The notes beneath the pieces are model-generated. The model had not been told where the DNA came from. It made no database searches and worked only from the letters and a program-made list of their open reading frames with translations. A stretch of DNA of 64,000 bases from Parascedosporium putredinis (lineage: Eukaryota > Ascomycota > Sordariomycetes > Microascales > Microascaceae), in the NCBI GenBank assembly GCA_949357655.1, contig CASHTG010000012.1, forward strand, positions 434,001 to 498,000, read 5' to 3'. Positions 35,201 to 46,525 of the stretch are shown here, piece by piece. Made by a program: the position numbers and the translations under genes. Position 1 is the stretch's first letter. Each line of letters begins with the position of its first letter.

Positions 35201-38200
35201 TAAAGGGAGAAATGAAAACGGAAAAGAAAAGAAAAGAAAAAGAGTCAAGACCAAACAAAAACTGGTGGCTTGGGTTTCAACGATCTTGACCCTCCAGATT
35301 ATTCAGTGGATGGACCGACATGCTGATCAATTCACAGAGAGCCTTTCAAGTTTGGCTCCCTTGTCCCTCTGGCGGAAAGGATCGCCGGCTATTGAATCTA
35401 CCCTCCCACCTTTCCGGTATGCCCAAAGCGGAGGGAGGAGGAGAACCTCGGGAACGCAACACAGAGCGACCCGACAATTAAACTCGATGACACGTGCGGG
35501 AGGCGAAGCCCTCTCGGTCACGACATCCAACCTCATGCAGCTTCTTTGGGAGAGTTATTTTCGTGAGGGCATCAGACGAGACGGAATGGGCAAGCTTTGG
35601 CGCTGGAACCCCACGAACCAGGCAGATGCTGTGTCTTGGTGGTGACGCCTGTCCAACTGTCACGCCTTGGACAACCCGCCCTCTGGTCATCGATAGGCTC
35701 GCTCAATCCACATGCACCCTCTCTTCCTTTCTTCGACGGAGCACAAGTGTATTTTCATCGCCGTTCCATCCGTTCGGCGCTTGATTGTTTCCCTTCGCCA
35801 TGGGAGGACATGTGGAACCCGCCAACTTTGTACATGTTGATCGATCCCCTGGGCTCATTTTGTCTTGATCCGCTTCGAGCGCGTTAGTCGTTCTTTTTGC
35901 ATAACGAGGCATTATTATCTGGATTAGCTCAGCACAACCCCCTGTTCACTTTTGGGGTTTGTTTGCCTTTGAGCCTCTCTAGCAATAGTCAACACGTCTG
36001 GCGAGCAAAGGCACACCACAGCTCAAAAGCAATCACTGTCATACAGAGAGACAACAATGTGTCATCGTATCTGAACCCGCTTTCAAGGTATCCTGTTTCT
36101 CACCCAGGCAAGACTCATCCTGCGTGACGCATGTACGACGGGATAGATAAAAGAAATAGGGCACGAGACGTTGTGTGCAGCATACTCGAACATGACCTCC
36201 TGAATGCGTGTTCGTCGTCGAGGCCCTTTTGAGCAACTCACCTTGAGAGGTGCTGATGGATTGAATGAAGTTCCCGATGCTATTTTTTTCTTCTAATAAT
36301 GGCAGTCCCTCTCCAAAAGATTTTTCTCTCCTCTTTTTCCAGAGGCCGCCCCCGCCGCTCGCCATTTTCGCCCTCTACGCGTCTCGAAGTTGCACCCCCG
36401 GCTCCGAAAGCAAGGCATCGCCATGCCCTGGCGTGCAAGCCAAGTGGGACGAATGAGACGCTGCATGCCTCCCGAATCCCGTATTTTCTCAAGAGGCGCT
36501 CCCAGCCGACGCCTTACCTCAGCACTGCCTCATTCCAGCTTCCGCGTCATGGCAAGGATGTGGAGAAGCATCATTTCTCATCCCTTTCCCAAGGGAGAAA
36601 GAGGGCCAAAGGAAAAGCTGACTGTTGTTATTGGCAAGGGCTTGTCGCGTGTGCTAAGAGCTGGGTGCCAGGTGCTCGCCTCACTGTCTTGCATCCTTTG
36701 ATCGGGTTTCTCAAGTATTCGATAGTGCCGTTTGCACATGTGGGGGCCTATGAAGTTCCAAGCCAAGTATTAATCGTACCTCGTCGACATTCATGCAAAC
36801 TTCCTCCACCATGGTGGACTGACGTGTCTGGGTCACACTCATCCAGGGTATGCTTGCTTGGCCCAGAAGGGAAGGTTCGACTCATCCTCCTCCCCTCGCT
36901 CGCGTTCCAGATGTTTCCGACCCTCGTACCAGCACGTGGAAATCGGCTCTAGGATTCGTAAGCCTCCTTTCGAAATTTGAACGACAAGCCCCGTATTGTC
37001 CCAATGTGTTTCTTGGCTTCGTATCAACAACCATCCTGAACTCTCTCGATATGACTACTGCCTTTTCATATTAGTGCCTCACACAAGACGTTATGATATC
37101 CGTGAGCGTGAGCATGTAAACAAAACAAATACTCCCAGCCGGTATCTGAGATAGGCCCAGGAACAAGCCGATAGCATTCCTTGAAAGCCAAGGTCAACTT
37201 GATTGAGGAATGTTACAACTGGCTGTCTTGACCGCCATCGGCCAATTGAAACCTACACTCAGAGAGCTGGAATCGATGCCGCCTCCACAACACATAAGCT
37301 TTCATCAACCTCGTTCCGCGAGTGCCGCAAACCGCTCAATGCCGCCGGAGCCTCCTCTCGGCTTCCGTTGAGTGGGACCAGAATAGACGGGTGGATTTTT
37401 TCTTTCTTCGTAGTCTACTACGGTAAAGGGAGAGTCGGAACCCGGGCGTTGCGGTTGGAATGTATGATTCTATAATTAGGGCAGTTCAATTTTAATGCTT
37501 CACAACACCAGTCTTACATAGAGGTAAAACCTATAGAGGTAAAACCTCAAAGCCCAATACGATTCAGTTTCTCACCCATATCTCTTATTTCTCTCAAAAC
37601 ACAGTCGCAGAATAGTGACCCGCCGCCCGCTCTATTCTCTTCTTCCTCGCTTCCCCTTCTCCCATATGTTTCAATCCGTTCTTGCGTTCTTGTTTGTTCG
37701 GTTTGCATGATACGATTTGCAGCTTGTTTGGCGGACCAAACATTTATTGATCCTGTCTGCCTGCGCAGTGCGATTCCTTGACCCTTGCGGGCTCCTCTTC
37801 AAGAGAACGGACCTGCATCCTCTCGAAGGACAAGCGCGCGCGCCGGCAGCTTAGCGTCGACAAGCTGCCCAGCAAAAGCGAGCGTTCTTGGCTCCTGGAC
37901 CAAGAGGCCGCGACAATGCCAGCTGAGAGAGACAGGCGCCACAGGCCAGAAATCGCCTAGACCGGCCCCGCCGGACGTGGCGGCGTTCCTTGCCCCTGCA
38001 TTTGGCCCCGTTGGCAGAGGGTCCTGTTTTTTTCCCCTCCTACCCAAAAGCAGCGCACTAGTACCCGGCCGCGCTCCTTGGTGCATACCATCCAGCATGA
38101 ATGGCAAGCGAAGCCCGCCTTGACAATGCTCAAGCTGGCTTTGGGTGTCTGTGGGGGTTCGGATTCAGGTCGTCCTTTTGCCATGCCTCCGCACGGTGAG

Positions 38201-39461
38201 TGATTATTAGGTTCAGGTTGCCTCATCCAACACATGAAATCTCAGGTGCTCCAGGCGAAGCGAGCCTGGAACTCCGACGCCTCTTCCCAAAACTGGAGTG
38301 GTTCTTACCGAGACGAATTCATGGCTTGATAGTGTTGACCTTATTCAAGATTTCCCCATTGATGAAGTATGTTGTAGGAAGTGATCTACCATCACTAGAC
38401 TTGAGGGACTCCAGTTTTCCCTCTCTTCCAAAAGATGGAGCGGCCCCTGCCGACAAGTTCGGCCAGTCTGTTGAATGGCTAATCAGCACCGTGAAGAGTT
38501 CCACATGCCCGCACTCCAGGTGGCGTCTTGCTCAGCATCTCAAACCAGGCGACGTGGTTCCGCCAAAAGCCGCTCCTTAAGGCTGGGAGAAGTTGTCCCC
38601 GGCGATTGGCCAGAGAAACGGGAGTCCGTCCTAGGTGGACCGCACCGGTGCCTTTCCCTCGTGAACTATCTGAAAAAAAGAGGGTGTGGAAGAGGGGTTT
38701 GAGCTTGCTCCCTTGCCTTGACCGGGCGTCCTTTGGTATGGCTTCAGATCTGAATCGAACTCACACTACGCCCGCTAGAAGGTTCTGTGGAAGTTTGGGC
38801 CCCTTGGAATCGTTCTTGACACAGGTTAGCCTGTGGAAGATGCGACGAGTTTGGTATTTGCGTTTGAAGTTCGTCGCGACACTGCTTACACCCTACAAGA
38901 GAGCTCCGATGAATGAAAACGGTGCACGGGTTCTGTCCTGTTACTGGCCATTGGGAATCAGGCAAAGGCGTTTCAGGAGACCAATTCGCACTTGAGATTT
39001 TGACATGGAAAGCTTCACCTCCTGTCCAAGTGGCAGACTGAGGACATCCGCGCAAATGAGTCTGTTTGTCGCTTGGCGTTCAATCATCATGCTGAGCAGA
39101 CCCAAGATGAATAATCGTTAAACGCATAGAATTAGATTGTTACATTCTCCCGGTGTATTCAGAGGGGAGACCCCGCATATATGGATTAACGGTGATGACT
39201 AAATTATCGGGGGCATCATCCCTGGGCAATGGCTGGCAGCTCACTGTGTGACGTGAGTTGCGTGCTCATCATAGTGGCCAGCCGCCGATCGTACTGTTCG
39301 TATTGCATTGATATATGGATATGGTGTGAGGTGAGCACTGCCTAGATTCTTGCTATCAAGTTCACCGTTTATCGATGACTTCGCACCTCTTCTTTTTCTC
39401 CTTAGGTCTTGAAGAATAATATTCGAAATTGATTTGAAGAGTCAGACGTGCCGACTCCATC
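32269..39461. other. 7.2-kb gene desert
   Basis: The longest gene-free stretch in the window. Frames at 33218-33595 (-), 34010-34438 (-), 36299-36952 (+) and 38528-38995 (+) are open but show no domain, no splice logic and no coding bias. A 15-bp tandem duplication lies at 37518-37547. No transposase remnant was recognised. It could hold non-coding RNA or decayed repeats; the sequence alone does not show which. Confidence 0.55.
37518..37547 (+). repeat. 15-bp tandem duplication with hairpin arms
   Basis: The unit ATAGAGGTAAAACCT occurs twice, followed by C. The second copy reads GAGGTAAAACCTC, a 5-bp inverted repeat around a 3-base loop. Confidence 0.85.
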
Positions 39462-41476
39462 ATGGTTCATATACCACAGCGCCAGGGGCTCTGCGTGCTC
39501 ACGCTCTTCGCCACAGCTCCGTTGCTTGGGCTCGTGGCTGCCCACCCCGAGGAACTCACACAAGAGAGGGTGCAAAACATCGCCATCATCGGTAAGCAGG
39601 TACCGTACTATAGATCCATTCAAAGGCCCCCTTTTTTTTTTCATTTTCCGAAGGTTTCTCGTGATCCCGTGAACTTTTGATGGTTGTCCTGGTTCAGCTG
39701 CTGCAAGTTCGGCTCGCTGGAGAAGACGATTGGGTCCACCCCATAATAATCACGGAGCTTCCGAGCTCTACATGCATTGCAGTCCACCCAAGCGGGGAAT
39801 GCGTCTCCCATATATAACCCCAACGCCTATAAAGTGCGTCTTTAGTGCTGCGTCAAACATTTAGCCAAAGCGCTGACCGTCTATCTTCAGGAGCTGGTGC
39901 GGCTGGATCTTCCGCTGCATACCATCTTCGGCGGTTCGCGGAGGATGAGGGGGTCCCCATCAACGTAACAATCTTTGAGAGCCGAGGCCGAGCTGGAGGC
40001 CGCACGCGGACGGTGAATGTCTACGATGACCCATTGCAGCCGGTGGAACAAGGGGCGTCCATCTTTGTTCGTGTCAACACAATCTTATATGACGCGGTCC
40101 AGGAGTTTGGCCTACAGCTCGTCAAGGACGATGATGGCGTTGAAGAGCGGCTGGTGATCTGGGATGGGGAGACGTTTAGATATGAGCAGAACGAGGGATC
40201 CTCAAAATGGTGGAACTATGCCAAGCTCTTTTGGAAGTATGGCATGACTCCCCTCAAGGCGAAAAGGCTCGTGGACTCCACCATCGGTCGGTTCTTGGAG
40301 CTGTACGACGAACCCCATTTCCCTTTCACATCACTTACACAAGCCGCAATCGATCTTGACCTTGTCAAGCTAACGGGGATCACTGGAGGGCAATTCCTCC
40401 AAGAGAGTGGTGTGAGTTTCTCCCTCCCAGGCCAGGCATGGAAACCCGCTAATACCCTCGTTTTCTAGATTGGCCTGGACTTTTCTCGCGACATTATCCA
40501 GGCGGCTACGAGGGTCAACTATGCGACAAACTTGGCTCATATCCACGGGCTAGAGGCCATGGTCTCAATGGCCCCAGACGGTGCAATGCAAGTTGCGGGA
40601 GGTAACTGGCAGATATTCGCCAACATGGTCAGGGCCAGCAACGCCAGTTTCCTTTACGAGACGGCAGTTACCTCGCTTGAACTTCAAAAGTCTAGCACTG
40701 TCGACAACGCAGCGCCGAAATATATACTCTCGACAAAGGCAACGGGGCCTCGGGCCCGGGGAGGTATATGGTAGTGATTTTGACAAGATTATCGTGGCTA
40801 CCCCATGGCAATATGGAGAGATAGAAACGCCCGTGGGGCTGATTGAGCCATCCATTGATGACATCCCTTATGTCAGGCTCCACGTTACTCTATTTTCCTC
40901 GCCTTACAAGCTCTCTCCTAGATTTTTCAACCTCCCTCCCGGAGCCCAGGCACCAACAACCGTCCTAACTACTCTCCACCCAGACAGCAAGGCTGAGCCG
41001 GGGTCGGACGCTGCCGGGAAGGCCGGTTTCTTCTCGGTGAGCACCCTCAGAAGGGTCAAGAACCCAAAGACAAGGCAGACGGAGTACCTCTACAAGGTAT
41101 TCTCCCCAGAGGTTGTGGATCCAGATTTCCTCTCGAGACTTCTCGGCGTTGAGGTGCCATCTACCTTCACAGGACGGGGTCCTACCACCGATGATGAGCC
41201 GATCTCGTGGTACCACCCCACGTGTTTAACTCGTACCCCATCGAGTTCCCTCGTGTCACTTTCCAGGACCCGATTTTAGGCAACGGCCTATACTACACAT
41301 CGGGGATCGAGAGTTTCATCTCGACCATGGAAACGAGTGCGTTGATGGGGAAGAATGTGGCGAAACTCATCGTCAATGAGCTAGCGGGCAAAGATGAGGC
41401 ATTGGGCGGTAGTCAGAAGGGTTCTTCCGAGGATGATGCGTCTTCCTCATCCCCAGGTCCTCAAGATGAACTCTAA
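39462..41476 (+). CDS. Prenylcysteine oxidase (prenylcysteine lyase family)
   Basis: FAD-dependent thioether oxidase that breaks down prenylcysteine released from prenylated proteins; lumenal/vacuolar in animals and plants. Exons 39462-39591, 39891-40411 and 40469-41476. The first intron is unusually long (299 bp), the second 57 bp. The signal peptide (LCVLTLFATAPLLGLVAA) is followed by the Rossmann FAD motif NIAIIGAGAAGSSAAYHL, VTIFESRGRAGGRTRTV and EQGASIFVRVN. The C-terminal prenylcysteine-lyase domain shows MVSMAPDGAMQVAGGNWQIF, IVATPWQYGEIE, WYHPHVFNSYPIEFPRVTF and the flavin-side GLYYTSGIESFISTMETSA. About 552 aa, ending in a Ser/Asp-rich tail QDEL, not a canonical HDEL/KDEL signal but similar. 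One C is lost at 41216-41219, and one G is apparently extra near 40744-40747. Confidence 0.9.
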
Positions 41477-42289
41477 AGGGGCTCAGCAACGATGAACGCA
41501 GTGTGGGAAAAGTGCAGGAAGAATATCACATGCGCATAAGTGTAAATATGGCGGCAGATTAACAAGAGCAGGGACGGGGTCCTTGAACCCTCCAAGACTA
41601 GATTGCGTTCGGGGTGCCTGATATAACCGCTGGGTGCTTCACACCATTGCAAAGGCATAATGACGTGGTGATGTGGAAATCGCCTCCCGGGACTGTTTTC
41701 CGCCACCCCAAAAGAATGGAAGGGTATGCAAGTTTATCTTTGGCACTGTAGAGAAGCATCGGATTTACGTGTGACGATACAGTGTATATTTTACAATTAT
41801 TCTCGCTTCCCGTTGCCATGGTTCCACGCGTGGCTGAAATTTGTGTGGCTTTGCTGCCTTTTGGCGGGGAGCACATGCCCCTCTTCAATGTTATGACGTG
41901 CACTCTTCTCTGCCCGCGAAGGAAAACGAGGCAACCTTTTAGATTTCAATCCCTTCGACGAGAAAAAAAAAAAGAAAAGCGTTTTCCGCCTTGAATTTCT
42001 CAAAGTGAAGTGGGGAAGATAAACCTTTTTTCTTTTCCTGCCTAGCTCTCTTCTCTTATTACCTCCCAGTACATTCAAGAAGATTCCGTCAAACGACAGA
42101 CACTGGCTTCCGCTATAAATGGGTCAAGTTGTCTTTTGTTCCTCCCGGCAACCTGACCCACTTGTTCCCGCAAACAAACCACACCACCATTTTTCGTTCT
42201 CCCACCTCGACCAACGTCGTGAATAGAACACCTGGACAGAAAGAAACCTTTGTTCTCTCGTTCGCTCGGAAAAGGTATCAACCAGGGTC
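41477..42289. other. Intergenic: promoter of VID27
   Basis: 3' flank of the oxidase, a purine/A-rich patch near 41960-41980, then a pyrimidine-rich leader before the VID27 ATG. No gene seen. Confidence 0.5.
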
Positions 42290-44990
42290 ATGTTTGTTCT
42301 CAAGAACGGTAAGCACAATACCCCATCCTTACTCCCTCGTTTTCGACCCCCAATTCATATCCCCCACTCCCATTCCTTTGTTGGCGCGGGGGAGAAGGTT
42401 TCCTCCAAGCCCTGGCCAGTCACCGGCCATGCTTCCGCCTGACGCCACAGGTGATTATTGCGTGCCTATATCTGTACATGGCCGCCTCGGCCGTCCCCTA
42501 TCCGAATCATGACGATTACGAACCATCGCTGATGACTGACCATTTCCATCGCACCTTCTAGTTGGCAAATTCATTTTTGGCTCGGGTAGTGGCCAGGAAG
42601 TCCTCGTTGAGCTTCCCCAAGGCCAACTTTATCTCGTGCGGCCACACTCCCCAAGGGCTACTCTGAGCTCATCTTCAAAGACTCTGCGATCCGCGTCCGA
42701 AGGACCGCCCAGGACTTTCAATACCAGCTCGTAGTGCAGCGTGTATACGAGGAAGGAGAAGCCGAACTTTTGGCAGAGGAAGAAGGGGAAGACGCCGAGA
42801 TTGACGCGCTCACCGCCGAAGGCGACGAAAAGACTTTTCTCCTCGACGAGGCTCTCCATTTCCGGGTCGAGAGCCGTGAAGGTTCTGAAAAGGTTCTCGC
42901 TTGGAGAGATTTGAGCGGTGATACTGGCGACGTTTACGAATTCATCTGCGACCGATCGGTATCCGCCTCTCAGGTTGATCAATTCCTGCTTACCGCTCAG
43001 CAGAGCCAGTACGAACGAAAGTATCGAAAGCCCCATTACACGGCCTCGGAGGAGGACCTTGACCAATTTACTTTTGAGGACGAACACCCCATTCCCCGCG
43101 AGCCCGATTCACGGGCCGATACCTTTGACGCGATCCATCGATTCCATCGACGCCATGGGTACCCCTCGTCGACAGGTTGCCGCTCCCGCCAACACAGGCG
43201 TGAAGAGGGAGGCGACCCCGGCTGCTCCGATTACGCCCGAGAAGCCAAAGTCTCACGGCCCCCACGGCCGCTGGACCACCTCCGGCCGTGGAAACGTACG
43301 CGATCGAGAATTCAGAACTCCATTTCTACGACTTCCCGTCGGGCGCGTTTGTAGTACAGGACGAATCCGTGACCTGCACGGTAACCGAAACCGGCTCATG
43401 GGAGTACTGGATGCAGGTGGAGGGCCGGGACAAGGCTTGGCTCGGGATCCCCATCACCGCCGACATCAACCCCGTCTTCAACTTTGAGTACCTGTCCTTT
43501 ATCTTCAATCAGTTCACGCCCGACGGCCAGGCTTTCTCATGGCTACTACGTTTCAAGGACCAGGCAACTCTCGAGCGATTCCAAGAGGCCGTGCTACGTT
43601 GCTTGTGGGAACAGCTTAACCAAATGAAGTGGGAGAAGGTGAAGGAGAAGGATAGGGAGTATGTCACTGAGGCATTCGCGGACCTCGCCATGGAGGATGT
43701 TCCTGAGGAAGATGAGGAAGAAGAGGAAGAAGAGGAGGAGGAAACGGAACCCGAAGATGACGGTGCCCGAAGCGAACATTATGATAGCGACGAAGAGGAA
43801 GACGACGTCGAGACCATGGACCGTGACGGCAATAGCAACTCGCAGCTTGCCGTTGGTTACAAGCACGACCGATCATTCGTTGTTCGCGGATCCAAGATTG
43901 GTGTTTTCAAGCACACGCCCAACAACAATCTTGAGTTCTCGACCAACATCTCCAAGGTCGAGACACCCGGGGCAAGCTATTTAGCCCGAAGAAGGTGATG
44001 CTTCACAACGAAGACCAAAACATGATTCTACAAAACAGCGGCGAGCCCAACAAGCTATACCGGATGGACTTGGAGTACGGCAAGGTTATTGACGAGTGGA
44101 ACGTCCACGACCACATCCCCGTCACCACCTTTGCTCCGGACAAGAAGTTTTCTCAGATGACGAGCGAGGCCACCTTTTTGGGCATCTCCCATAACGCTCT
44201 CTACCGAATCGATCCCCGTCTCGCAGACGCGAAGCTCGTCGACTCGCAGCTCAAGCAATATACCTCCAAGAACGACTTCTCGGCTGTGGCGACCACGGAG
44301 AAGGGCCATATTGCCGTAGCGAGCAACAAGGGTGACATTCGCTTGTTCGATCGCCTAGGCATCAACGCAAAGACGCACATCCCGGCTCTCGGCGAGGCCA
44401 TTATCGGCTTAGACGTATCCGCTGACGGCCGGTGGGTGCTGGCGACTTGCAGAACATATCTCCTGCTGGTCGATGCTTTGCAGAAGTCTGGAAAGAATGA
44501 GGGCAAACTTGGATTCGAAAAGTCCTTTGCGGCAGATTCTAAGCCGCAGCCCCGACGACTGGCCCTGACACCCGAGCACGTCGCGCAGTTCGCGCACGAG
44601 ACGGGCAAGGGCGTGACATTTACGCCTGCCAAGTTTAACACTGGTACCAACTCGGAGGAGACCAGCATCATCACGGCCACGGGCCCCTACATTATCGAGT
44701 GGAACCTGAAGAAGGTGGTCAAGGGTACCAAGACGCCCTACATGATCAAGCGCTATACCGAGGACGTCAAGGCCGACGACTTCAAATTCGGCACCGACAA
44801 GAATGTCATTGTGGCGTTGCCCAACGAGGTCAACATGGTTGGCAAGCAGGCGTTGAAGAAGCCGACCCGGGAGAGCATCGCGGGCGGATTCCAGCGCTTG
44901 AGCACCCTCGACGAAGCTCCAACATTCGAGGCAGCTCGAGGTTTCAGTTGGACCGGAACGACGTTGTCGATTCCCCTTATTAAGGCGTGA
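42290..44990 (+). CDS. VID27: VID27 family protein (vacuolar import and degradation 27)
   Basis: Cytoplasmic protein of the Vid27 family, linked in yeast to vacuolar import and degradation of gluconeogenic enzymes; its exact role is unclear. Exon 1 is only 19 nt (MFVLKN), then a 253-bp intron, then exon 2 from 42562 (VGKFIFGSGSGQEVLVELP). N-terminal domain: LYLVRPHSPKGYSELIF, QLVVQRVYEEGEAELLAEE, ERTFLLDE-like EKTFLLDEALHFRVE and DRSVSASQVDQFLL. A middle domain follows (ELHFYDFPSGAFVVQDESV, then an acidic EEEEEEEEETEPEDD tract). The C-terminal beta-propeller begins KHDRSFVVRGSKIGVF and ends in SWTGTTLSIPLIKA. About 816 aa. Losses at 42649-42652 and 43969-43972; two further breaks near 43090-43098 and 43259-43263 each need two bases added or one removed. 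Confidence 0.92.
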
Positions 44991-46525
44991 GACGTACTCA
45001 AGGGGGCATGATGGGCGACGAGGGTTCTCTTTACCATCTGGAATTTTTTTCCTTTCTTTTTCTTTCTGCTGCGTTTCTGTTTCGAATGGGTTTCTCCTAA
45101 TATTGGCTTTGCTGGGCGAGAATTGGGACGGTTTATGCGTGATTCCAGGAGTTGTGCTTCTGATTTCTTCCAGGGGTATCCCCTCCTTTTTCGAGTTCAT
45201 GTTTTTAGTCCGGATAACTTGGCTGATCGCCACCCGTCACCTCGTTTTTATATTTCAAGTCATTGACCGGCCCTTTGTTTCTACTGAAGCATCTGACCTT
45301 CAAGTGAGATGTACTCCTGCTTCGCGTCTGGTATTCTTCCTCGCACTTGCGCTCTTCTTGCTTCAACCATTCCCTCGCTTCTTTTTGTGCTGGTCCTCCT
45401 CCCGTGGCAAACTTCCAAGAGCCCAACGCACCCATCTGTCTGACTCGTGGGGCCAAGTCGTTGAGAAGGCCGGGGGTCCCATGTCATGACCAAGCCACCA
45501 CCCACTCTGAGAGCACTTGCACTTTGTAGACTTTGTAGATAGTTATGTAGTTTTTCTTGTTCCACACAATAAGATAGATATTCAAAACGGATTCTTTTCT
45601 CTCACCCAGCACTCGTGAAGCCTGTCTTATGTACGATGTGTGAGCAATCAGCGAAGCCTATCGCGCCAGAATCTAGCGAGGCAGGTCTCCATCGCAAAAG
45701 TCTGTCCCGAATGAGGCAGAGAAGATCCGGAACCAGGTTCTTGGGACAATCCCATTTAATTCTCCCAAGAACCCAATCTTTCAGCGGCTGGGGGCCGGGG
45801 TGGTACTGCATGCATGGGGTCGATCATCTCACGAGCACGGAGGAAATTGGCGGAGCCCACTTTCAACATGGCAAGGCCCGTTGAGCCAGCGACAGAAGCC
45901 CAGTGCCGTCAAGGGAGGCCAGAAGTCATTTGGTGGGTCTCCTGTCATTGCCAGTGCCACCAAACCCGCCAAAGCCGCCAAACCCCCACTGGACGGGTGT
46001 TGACGGGCCCCCGAGAACGGGAAAAAGTGGGGACCTCTCTCCAGGGAGTTTGCTGTGTCCAGTCGTAAACGCGTCTTCGAGGACCCTGGAATTGATCTCC
46101 ACTAAATCGTGGATGGACGCGTTTGTGCACCCTTGAGGGAGCTCATCCTTGAGCGGAGCTAGGGTGATGGAAGCCAGCTTGCCTTGCAAGACTCCTTTCT
46201 TCATCTTCTCCACAACTGTATCTTTTTTCCCTTGCACGATCTTTCACTCTTGGTTTTTTTCTTCTCTTTTTTCGTTTCACTGCTTTCCTGGACTGAGAGG
46301 GAAAAAAAGTATCGTCAATTGATATCCGTTATAGTGCTTGCATAGCTCACCAAAGTGGGCGTGCCCTTGTCCTTTGTGTACATCTTTTGGCTGTACCCCA
46401 TCTCAACCATTTTAGGGGCCGGCTGCTATCCAAAAGACGAATCGAATACCGTTATCGAAAGATTAGCTCCGAAAGAATAATCTTGGCCTTTGACCAACAA
46501 TTTGAACTAGAGACCCCCAGAGAAG
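44991..46525. other. Intergenic, with doubtful minus-strand coding
   Basis: About 1.5 kb between VID27 and the next plus-strand gene. It contains the 103-codon minus-strand frame listed separately. A second minus-strand segment near 45300-45480 looks partly coding (AQKEAREWLKQEERKCEEEY), but no start or splice structure could be built. Confidence 0.45.
45926..46237 (-). CDS. Possible small Gly/Phe-tailed protein, uncertain
   Basis: ATG-initiated 103-codon frame starting MQGKKDTVVEKMKKGVLQGK, with a predicted amphipathic N-terminal helix, a central ASIHDLVEINSRVLEDAF helix and a GFGGFGGFGGTGNDRR tail. Third positions are moderately G/C-rich. No family was recognised, no signal peptide. It may be a lineage-specific small protein or chance; RNA evidence would decide. 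Confidence 0.3.
   Translation of the reverse strand: MQGKKDTVVEKMKKGVLQGKLASITLAPLKDELPQGCTNASIHDLVEINSRVLEDAFTTGHSKLPGERSPLFPVLGGPSTPVQWGFGGFGGFGGTGNDRRPTK

Noticed and set aside
36299..36952. 217-codon open frame in the 7-kb desert
   Set aside because: Arg/Ser/Pro-rich composition without domain or codon bias; the opposite strand is also open.
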